DNA of 5,100 nucleotides, taken from Hyphomicrobiaceae bacterium. GTDB taxonomy: Bacteria; Pseudomonadota; Alphaproteobacteria; Rhizobiales; MH13. Position 1 is the stretch's first letter. Each line of letters begins with the position of its first letter. The position numbers and the translations under genes were made by a program. The notes beneath the pieces are model-generated. The model was not told the DNA's origin. It saw nothing but the letters and a program-made list of their open reading frames with translations, and did not search any database. Of this stretch, positions 1 to 5,100 are shown piece after piece. The stretch covers positions 1 to 5,100 of the forward strand of contig JAGRKQ010000255.1 in NCBI GenBank assembly GCA_020442235.1, written 5' to 3'.

Positions 1-1
1 C

Positions 2-205
2 GGCCTCGCCCATCGCGCCAAGCTGGACGACAACGCCGATCTGGCGCGCTTTGCCGCGACGCTGGAAAAGGTCTGCATCGACACGGTGGAATCGGGCTCG
101 ATGACCAAGGATCTTGCCCTTCTCGTCGGCCCCGACCAGAGCTGGCTGACGACCCAGGGGTTCCTCGCCAAGATCGACGAGAACCTGCAGAAGGCCATGG
201 GCTGA
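2..205 (+). CDS. icd: NADP-dependent isocitrate dehydrogenase, C-terminal fragment (gene starts before the window)
   Basis: This is the last 67 codons of a gene that begins upstream of the window; it ends at TGA 203-205. The product converts isocitrate plus NADP+ to 2-oxoglutarate, CO2 and NADPH in the cytoplasmic TCA cycle. The fragment reads GLAHRAKLDDNADL at its start, then CIDTVESGSMTKDLALLVGP, and ends IDENLQKAMG. This is the characteristic C-terminus of the homodimeric, eukaryote-like IDH found in alphaproteobacteria, with the conserved T-x-E-x-G-x-M-T-K-D-L-A segment. The catalytic residues lie in the missing part, so activity cannot be judged here. The gene runs convergent to the minus-strand cluster and is followed by an intrinsic terminator 25 bases after the stop. 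The family call is based on remembered sequence similarity and I am confident of it. Confidence 0.93.
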   Translation, partial: GLAHRAKLDDNADLARFAATLEKVCIDTVESGSMTKDLALLVGPDQSWLTTQGFLAKIDENLQKAMG

Positions 206-230
206 GCCCCATCCAAGCGATTGAAAGGAT

Positions 231-260
231 AAAGGCGGGCCCATCAGCCCGCCTTTTTTT
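231..260 (+). terminator. Rho-independent terminator of icd
   Basis: A perfect inverted repeat is present: AAAGGCGGGC (231-240), a six-base loop CCATCA, and GCCCGCCTTT (247-256). It runs into seven consecutive T (254-260) on the plus strand. It starts 25 bases after the icd stop, so it is a classic intrinsic terminator for icd. Read on the minus strand, the hairpin lies 34 bases beyond the channel stop but is followed only by TTTATCCTTT, so termination in that direction would be weaker. The remaining convergent spacer (206-230 and 261-294) shows nothing else recognisable. Confidence 0.92.
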
Positions 261-294
261 CATCTCCGGCAACCCTAGTCAAAAAATCGCGGTT

Positions 295-1533
295 TCAGGA
301 TGCCCCTTCCCCATCCGTCACAGGATGGGCGTCTGCGAGTTCGTCGGCAACGATGTCTCCGCGCGGGGTGATGTTGCTGCCCTTGAGGCGCGAGCGGGCG
401 ATCTCGCGGATGTGGGTGGCAATCTTCGGCTGCTTTTCCATCAGATGATGAAAGTCCGTCGCATCCAGCACGAGAAGCTGCGTGTCTTCCGCTGCCCGCA
501 CCGTCGCCGAGCGCTGCGCCTTGCGCATCAGGGCGATCTCGCCGAAAAACGCGCCGGTTTCCAGCAGCACCGGGCCGTCCTTGAGATCGATCTCCACCGC
601 ACCTGCGGTGATGAAATACATCGAATGCGCCGGTTCGCCCTTGGCCACAATCAGCCCGCCGGCGCGGAAGGACTGTGATTGCAGCAGCTTCATGACTTCG
701 GCGATCTCGTTGGCCGAGAGATGCTCGAACAGCGGCGCCCGCGCCACCATGCCCCAGCGCACGACGAAATCGCGCCGGTGAACCTCCTGCGCAAAGGCCG
801 TTGCGATGATGCCGATGGGCAGCGCGAACATGCCAAGCCCGAAGAACATCATCACCCCGCCCAGCACCTTGCCGGCCGGCGTCACCGGAACGACATCGCC
901 ATAGCCGACGGTCGTCAGGGTCGAGACCGCCCACCAGAGCGCTGCCGGAATGGAACCGAAATGCTCCGGCTGGATGTGGCGCTCCAGAAGATACATCGTC
1001 GAAGCGCCAATCAGCGCCAGCCCGACCATGACCACCAGTGCGGCGAGCAGCGCGCGCATTTCCGAACGCATCGCCAGCATCAGCGAATTGATGCCCGGCG
1101 AATAGCGCGCCAGCTTCAGGAAGCGGACGAGACGGAACAGCCTGAGAAAGCGCAAATCCGCCGCCGGCACGAACAGCCCGGCATAGGACGGCAGGATCGC
1201 CAGAAGATCGATGATGGCCGCCGGAGTGAGCATGTAGCGCACCCTGGCCAGGATCGGCCCCTTCTCGCGAAAGAGGATGTGCTCGTCCGCCACCCAGAGC
1301 CGCAGGACATACTCCAGCGTGAAGACGGCAACAGAGAGGATCTCCACCGCCAGGAACCATGGCCGCCAGACCGCATAGAGGCTGTCCACGGTTTCCAGAA
1401 CGACCACGACGACATTGAGAACGATGAGCGTGATGAGGATGCGGTCGACAATGCGGCTGGCCACATCGTTCTGCGTCCCCTGCTCCAGAATCTGGAACAG
1501 GCGCTGTTTCATGCGCCCGGACGTTTTTCTCAC
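295..1533 (-). CDS. Voltage-gated potassium channel with C-terminal cyclic-nucleotide-binding domain (MlotiK1/SthK-like)
   Basis: The gene encodes a 412-residue inner-membrane potassium channel subunit, expected to form a tetramer. Predicted order: S1 about 29-47, S2 about 59-80, S3 about 104-118, S4 127-143, S5 about 160-184, pore helix 196-206, filter TTVGYGD 207-213, S6 about 221-247, a short linker, then a cyclic-nucleotide-binding domain about 268-385. S4 carries a positive charge at every third residue (R128, R131, R134, R137, K140, R143). F71 and E74 in S2 and D109 in S3 fit a charge-transfer centre. The phosphate-binding cassette reads FFGEIALM (329-336) and RSATV (341-345), so E332 and R341 match the residues that hold the cyclic nucleotide in this family. 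From memory, the pore and early linker closely match MlotiK1 (ERxIQPExFGSIP, QEVxRxDFV). I chose the GTG start at 1533 because AAGGAGG lies five bases upstream; an ATG at 1512 is the alternative. It is probably the last gene of a minus-strand operon. Opening by cAMP and depolarisation is inferred from the family. Confidence 0.92.
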   Translation of the reverse strand: MRKTSGRMKQRLFQILEQGTQNDVASRIVDRILITLIVLNVVVVVLETVDSLYAVWRPWFLAVEILSVAVFTLEYVLRLWVADEHILFREKGPILARVRYMLTPAAIIDLLAILPSYAGLFVPAADLRFLRLFRLVRFLKLARYSPGINSLMLAMRSEMRALLAALVVMVGLALIGASTMYLLERHIQPEHFGSIPAALWWAVSTLTTVGYGDVVPVTPAGKVLGGVMMFFGLGMFALPIGIIATAFAQEVHRRDFVVRWGMVARAPLFEHLSANEIAEVMKLLQSQSFRAGGLIVAKGEPAHSMYFITAGAVEIDLKDGPVLLETGAFFGEIALMRKAQRSATVRAAEDTQLLVLDATDFHHLMEKQPKIATHIREIARSRLKGSNITPRGDIVADELADAHPVTDGEGAS

Positions 1534-1592
1534 CGTCCCCTCCTTCTCATGGCAACCCCCGAATCGTCTCGCCGATCATGGCAGGCGACAGC
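1534..1592 (-). other. Spacer between antiporter and channel genes
   Basis: This 59-base gap holds the channel's Shine-Dalgarno at its downstream end. A weak five-base-pair TCGCC/GGCGA pairing is present without a T-tract, so I see no terminator and no clear -35/-10 promoter. This favours read-through from the antiporter gene into the channel gene. Confidence 0.5.
1539..1545 (-). promoter_or_regulatory. Ribosome binding site of the channel gene
   Basis: The minus strand reads AAGGAGG here, a near-perfect Shine-Dalgarno sequence five bases before the GTG at 1533-1531. Its spacing favours this GTG over the in-frame ATG seven codons later (1512-1510), which would place the motif 26 bases away. 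Confidence 0.8.
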
Positions 1593-3326
1593 TCAGCTGT
1601 CCTTGCGGGCAAACCGCGCCATCAGCAACGCCCGTGCCTCGCGGGTGCGCTTCTCCACCACCTCGTCGGGAAAGCCGACGCCCCCAAGCGCCTCGCCGGC
1701 CAAGAGAAGGCCGGCCTCCAGCGTTTCGGGAATGACCTCGCTCGCCCCGAGGTCCATGAGCGTGCGCGCATGGAGGGTGTCGCGGGCGCGGGCAACGATC
1801 TTGGCGCCGGGGCAGGCCTTGCGGATCTCGCGCACCATGCGCTCGGCCACCGGAGCCGCATCGGGCGTCACCACGAAGACCGCCGCCTTGGATGCACCGA
1901 TGCGGGCCAGAAGCTCCGGCCGGCTGGCATCGCCGTAAAAAAGCGGCCGGCCGAGCGCGCGTTCGGCCTTCACCCGGTCGGCATCGAGATCGAGCGCGGC
2001 ATAAGGAATGTCTTCGCTTTCCAGAACCCGCGCCACGAGCCGCCCGACGCGGCCAAAGCCGCCAATGACCACCGATGGTGCAACAGCCTCATCGGCACGG
2101 GGTCCGAAACTGGCCTTGTTGCCACGCTCTTCCATGCGCCTGGCGACCGCAGCCCCGAGCCGCGAGAACAGCGGCGTCAGCGTCATCGACAGCGCTGCCA
2201 GCGTCAGGAAGACGGGCACGAAACGCGCCTCCATCACCCCCTCGCGCCCGGCCAGCGTGAAGACGACGAAGGCAAACTCGCCGGCCCCGGCAAGGAGAAA
2301 CCCCGCCTCCACCCCGGCCGGTCGGCCGATGCCGCCGAGAAGGGCCGCCGGAACGAACAGCACGCCCTTGAGGATGAGAAGCAACAGAAGACCGCCGCAG
2401 ATCAGGGCCCAGTTGCCAAGCACCACTTGCGGATCGATCGCCATGCCGACGGTCATGAAGAAGAGCCCCAGAAACAGCCCCTTGAACGGCTCGATGTCGC
2501 TCTCGATCTGATGCCGATAGGCCGTCTCGCCGAGAACCAGCCCGGCGAGGAAGGCGCCCAGTGCCCCGGAAAGCCCGGCTGCATGGGTCAGGACCGCCGT
2601 TCCCACCGCTGTCAGAAGCGCAATCGCCAGCATCGCCTCGCGGCTTGCACTGCGGGCGACCTGGGTAAACAGCGGCCGCAGCACCAGACGCCCGGCCATG
2701 AGAATGATGCCGACGGCGACAACGGCAAGCCCCAGCGACCGCAACACGACAAGCCAGGGTGAACCCGGCTCGTCACCGGAGAGGATACCGATCAGGATCA
2801 GGATCGGAACGACCATCAGGTCCTGAAACAGGAGCACGCCGAAGGTAAGCTGGCCTGCCGGCAAGGCGAGCTTCTTCTCGTCGATCAGGATCTGCATGAC
2901 GATGGCGGTCGAGGAGAGCGCGAGCCCGAGCCCGATGACGGCCGACGGCCCCGGCCGGAAGCCGAGAAGATTCATGACCACCGCGATCGCCAGACCGGCA
3001 AGGCCCACCTGAAGCGCCCCGGCGCCCAGCACGAAGCGGCGCAGCTTCCACAGCCGCTCGACCGACAGCTCAAGCCCGATGATGAAGAGAAGGAAGAGAA
3101 CGCCCAGCTCGCCCGCCGGTGCGACCCGTTCCGCGCTCGAGACCGTCAGATAGGAAAGCCAAGGATAGTCTGTCGCAAGTCGCCCGAGGGCGTGCGGCCC
3201 GACGACGACGCCGACAACCAGAAACGCCAGAACGGAGCCGATACCGAGACGCAGGAAAAGAGGCACGACGAGACCGGCAGCGGCCAGAACGATCAGTGCG
3301 TCCTTGATCCAGTCGGCGCCTTCCAC
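1593..3326 (-). CDS. KefB/KefC-type monovalent cation:proton antiporter (CPA2) with RCK/TrkA-N domain
   Basis: The 577-residue inner-membrane protein should exchange or release K+ (possibly Na+) against protons. The first ~395 residues are a Na_H_Exchanger-type membrane domain of about 12-13 hydrophobic segments. Landmarks are GPHALG (43-48), FLLFIIGLELS (78-88), LALSSTAIVMQ (135-145), FQDLMVVP (167-174) with the family's membrane Asp at 169, and IEPFKGLFLGLFFMTVGM (278-295). The RCK_N (Rossmann) domain begins near 418 with GGFGRVG (422-428), an acidic D446 at the end of the second strand, YGDAS (464-468) and VARARD (511-516). All of these resemble E. coli KefC as I remember it. No TrkA-C domain follows; the protein ends about 60 residues after the Rossmann fold. 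The reading frame stays open to an ATG at 3515, but that would overlap alaS and add a non-hydrophobic Arg/Ala-rich leader. I place the start at GTG 3326, where residues VEGADWIKDALIVL match the usual family N-terminus. Exact ion and ligand are unknown; no KefF/KefG-type partner is visible. Confidence 0.9.
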   Translation of the reverse strand: MEGADWIKDALIVLAAAGLVVPLFLRLGIGSVLAFLVVGVVVGPHALGRLATDYPWLSYLTVSSAERVAPAGELGVLFLLFIIGLELSVERLWKLRRFVLGAGALQVGLAGLAIAVVMNLLGFRPGPSAVIGLGLALSSTAIVMQILIDEKKLALPAGQLTFGVLLFQDLMVVPILILIGILSGDEPGSPWLVVLRSLGLAVVAVGIILMAGRLVLRPLFTQVARSASREAMLAIALLTAVGTAVLTHAAGLSGALGAFLAGLVLGETAYRHQIESDIEPFKGLFLGLFFMTVGMAIDPQVVLGNWALICGGLLLLLILKGVLFVPAALLGGIGRPAGVEAGFLLAGAGEFAFVVFTLAGREGVMEARFVPVFLTLAALSMTLTPLFSRLGAAVARRMEERGNKASFGPRADEAVAPSVVIGGFGRVGRLVARVLESEDIPYAALDLDADRVKAERALGRPLFYGDASRPELLARIGASKAAVFVVTPDAAPVAERMVREIRKACPGAKIVARARDTLHARTLMDLGASEVIPETLEAGLLLAGEALGGVGFPDEVVEKRTREARALLMARFARKDS

Positions 3327-3331
3327 TCCGT

Positions 3332-3336
3332 CCCCC
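3332..3336 (-). promoter_or_regulatory. Probable ribosome binding site of the antiporter gene
   Basis: The minus strand has GGGGG and then ACGGA directly before the GTG at 3326-3324, in the 25-base gap after the alaS stop. It is a purine-rich but imperfect Shine-Dalgarno. It supports the short start, and the closeness to the alaS stop would allow re-initiation or translational coupling. Confidence 0.5.
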
Positions 3337-3351
3337 GAACTGCCCGCAAGA

Positions 3352-5100
3352 TCAGCCCTTGCGCAGGATCTCGCGAACGGCATCGAGAGCCGCATCGGCG
3401 CGCGCGCCATCCGGACCGCCGGCCTGCGCCATGTCCGGCCGGCCGCCGCCGCCCTTGCCGCCAACCGCCTCGGAAGCGGCCCGCACCAGAGCCACGGCAT
3501 CGAAGCGACCGACAAGATCGCCCGTCACGGCAGCAACGATGGCCGCCTTGCCGTCTTCGCTGACCGCAACGAGCGCCACGACGCCCGATTCCAGCTCGCC
3601 CTTGAGACCGTCGGCAATGCCCTTGAGATCCTTCGCCGGCACCCCGTCGAGGCGCCGCGCGGCAAGCTTCACGCCGCCGATCTCTTCATGCGCGCCCGCG
3701 CCCGAAGACCCGCCGCCGCCCAGCGCCACCTGACGGCGCAGATCCGCCACCTCGCGCTCCAGCGCCCGGCGTTCATCCACAAGCGCCCGCACCCGGTCCT
3801 CGACCTGATCGGCCGGCACCTTGAGCGTTGCCGCAAGACCGCGCACACGCTGGTCCTGCCGGTCGAGATAGGCGCGCGCCGCATCGCCCGTCAACGCCTC
3901 CACGCGCCGCACCCCCGACGACACAGCGCTTTCGGACAGAACCCGGACAAGACCGATCTCGCCCGTGCGCGCCACATGGGTGCCGCCGCACAGCTCCACC
4001 GAGAAGGGCCTGCCGGCAAGATCGCCATCGATGTTGGTGCCCATCGTCACCACACGCACTTCGTCGCCATATTTTTCGCCGAACAGCGCCCGTGCCCCCG
4101 AGGCGATGGCGTCATCAACGGCCATCAGCCGCGTCTCCACCGCACCATCCTGGAGCACCATGGCGTTGGCGATGTCCTCGACGCGCGACAGGTCTTCGGC
4201 ATCCACCGATTTCGGGTGGGCAAAGTCGAAACGCAGCCGGTCCGGCGACACCATCGAGCCTTTCTGCGCCACATGATCGCCAAGGGTCTGGCGCAGTGCT
4301 TCGTGCAGGAGATGCGTCGCCGAATGATTGGCCCGCGTCGACTGACGGCGGCGGTAATCCACGCTGAGTTCGACCGGATGACCGGTTTCCACCTTGCCGC
4401 TTTCCACCCGGCCAAGATGCACGATGAGCCCATCCGCCTTCTTTTGCGTATCGGTCACATGGAAGATGAGGCCTTCGGGACTGGTGATGACGCCGACATC
4501 GCCGACCTGGCCGCCCGATTCGCCATAAAATGGCGTCTGGTTGGCGATCAGCGCCCCCTCGTCACCGGCCGAGAGCGTCGTCACATCCTTGCCGTCGCGC
4601 ACAAGGCCGGTCACCACGCCTTCCGCCGTCAGATCGCTGTAGCCCAGGAACTCCGTGGCCCCCAGTCTTTCGCGAAGCTGGAACCACACCGCTTCGGTCG
4701 CTGCCTCGCCCGAGCCCTTCCAGGCCGCGCGCGCTTCCTGCTTCTGCGCTTCCATTGCCGCATTGAAGCCAGCGACGTCGACCGAAAGGCCCCGCCCCTT
4801 CAGGGCATCCTGCGTCAGATCGAGCGGAAAGCCATAGGTGTCGTAAAGCCGGAAGGCCGTGCGCCCATCGAGGGTGCCGCTCTCGCCAAGATCGGCCGTT
4901 GCCTCGTCAAGAAGCCCGAGACCGCGCTCCAGTGTCTTGCGGAAGCGGCTTTCCTCCAGCTTCAGCGTTTCGGTGATAAGCGCCTGGCCTCGCACCAATT
5001 CCGGATAGGCCTGGCCCATTTCGCGCACCAGCGCCGGGACAAGGCGCCACATCAGCGGCTCGGATGCGCCCAGAAGCTGGGCATGGCGCATGGCGCGGCG
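3352..5100 (-). CDS. alaS: Alanyl-tRNA synthetase, C-terminal two thirds (5' end beyond the window)
   Basis: This is 582 codons of a protein that is usually about 880 residues; it ends at TGA 3354-3352. AlaRS charges tRNA-Ala with alanine in the cytoplasm and clears mischarged Ser/Gly-tRNA. The part seen starts in the tRNA-recognition region ([12 protein letters not shown]). It continues through the beta-barrel segment ([15 protein letters not shown]) to the editing domain. The editing zinc motif HSATHLLH lies at 4303-4326 and its CGGTH partner at 3976-3990, so the editing site looks intact. A coiled-coil-like stretch ([19 protein letters not shown]) and a Gly-rich linker follow. The C-Ala domain then carries the invariant [16 protein letters not shown] (3415-3462). 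The aminoacylation core is outside the window. The ATG at 5091 is internal: the frame stays open to the window edge and the preceding codons (RRA) fit the conserved family sequence. The antiporter gene follows 25 bases downstream on the same strand. Confidence 0.97.
   Translation of the reverse strand, partial: RRAMRHAQLLGASEPLMWRLVPALVREMGQAYPELVRGQALITETLKLEESRFRKTLERGLGLLDEATADLGESGTLDGRTAFRLYDTYGFPLDLTQDALKGRGLSVDVAGFNAAMEAQKQEARAAWKGSGEAATEAVWFQLRERLGATEFLGYSDLTAEGVVTGLVRDGKDVTTLSAGDEGALIANQTPFYGESGGQVGDVGVITSPEGLIFHVTDTQKKADGLIVHLGRVESGKVETGHPVELSVDYRRRQSTRANHSATHLLHEALRQTLGDHVAQKGSMVSPDRLRFDFAHPKSVDAEDLSRVEDIANAMVLQDGAVETRLMAVDDAIASGARALFGEKYGDEVRVVTMGTNIDGDLAGRPFSVELCGGTHVARTGEIGLVRVLSESAVSSGVRRVEALTGDAARAYLDRQDQRVRGLAATLKVPADQVEDRVRALVDERRALEREVADLRRQVALGGGGSSGAGAHEEIGGVKLAARRLDGVPAKDLKGIADGLKGELESGVVALVAVSEDGKAAIVAAVTGDLVGRFDAVALVRAASEAVGGKGGGGRPDMAQAGGPDGARADAALDAVREILRKG

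Noticed and set aside
275..1360. Minus-strand 361-codon frame overlapping the channel gene
   Set aside because: It is a Gly/Ala/Arg-rich out-of-phase shadow of the channel coding sequence, which has clear motifs in its own frame.
1558..1592. Possible hairpin between antiporter and channel genes
   Set aside because: Only a five-base-pair stem with a long loop and no T-tract; not a credible terminator.
679..1938. Long plus-strand open frame of 419 codons opposite the channel and antiporter genes
   Set aside because: It is His/Gln/Arg-rich with no recognisable domain. It spans the spacer and parts of two well-supported genes, and is what GC-rich codon bias produces on the opposite strand.
1578..2762. 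Plus-strand 394-codon frame opposite the antiporter
   Set aside because: Its composition is highly charged and low in hydrophobics, with no domain; it is the antisense of a convincing membrane protein.
3359..4367. Several plus-strand open frames opposite alaS
   Set aside because: They are Pro/Arg/Ser-rich, mutually overlapping, and antisense to a gene with invariant AlaRS motifs.
5089..5091. ATG as a possible start of a shorter alaS-like protein
   Set aside because: The frame continues upstream to the window edge and the preceding residues fit the conserved AlaRS sequence, so this is an internal methionine.

Overview
The window looks like the chromosome of a high-GC alphaproteobacterium, probably of the Hyphomicrobiales (rhizobial) type. 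The evidence is the style of the isocitrate dehydrogenase C-terminus, the [16 protein letters not shown] signature of the alanyl-tRNA synthetase, and a channel whose pore and nucleotide-binding domain resemble MlotiK1 of Mesorhizobium. This placement rests on remembered family sequences, not on a search. It is dense, ordinary core-type DNA: I see no mobile elements, tRNA or rRNA genes, CRISPR arrays or phage traces.

Layout: bases 2-205 (+) are the 3' end of icd, NADP-type isocitrate dehydrogenase. A strong intrinsic terminator follows at 231-260. The rest is on the minus strand and converges on icd. In transcription order it holds alaS (3' two thirds, entering at 5100 and stopping at 3352), a KefB/KefC-type monovalent cation:proton antiporter with a nucleotide-binding RCK domain (3326-1593), and a six-helix voltage-gated potassium channel with a C-terminal cyclic-nucleotide-binding domain (1533-295). 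The gaps are 25 bases (alaS to antiporter) and 59 bases (antiporter to channel), with no clear terminator in either, so the three genes are probably co-transcribed.

Functionally, the two membrane genes form a potassium-handling pair. The antiporter has an RCK domain expected to sense a dinucleotide or glutathione-type ligand. The channel has an intact voltage sensor and an apparently intact cAMP-type pocket. Both can lower cytoplasmic potassium or reset membrane potential, which suggests a joint role in ionic or pH stress; this is inference. Their link to alaS is positional only. I found no convincing undescribed system. The points most worth a second look are the channel's combination of a full voltage sensor with a MlotiK1-like nucleotide pocket, and its pairing with a Kef-type antiporter.
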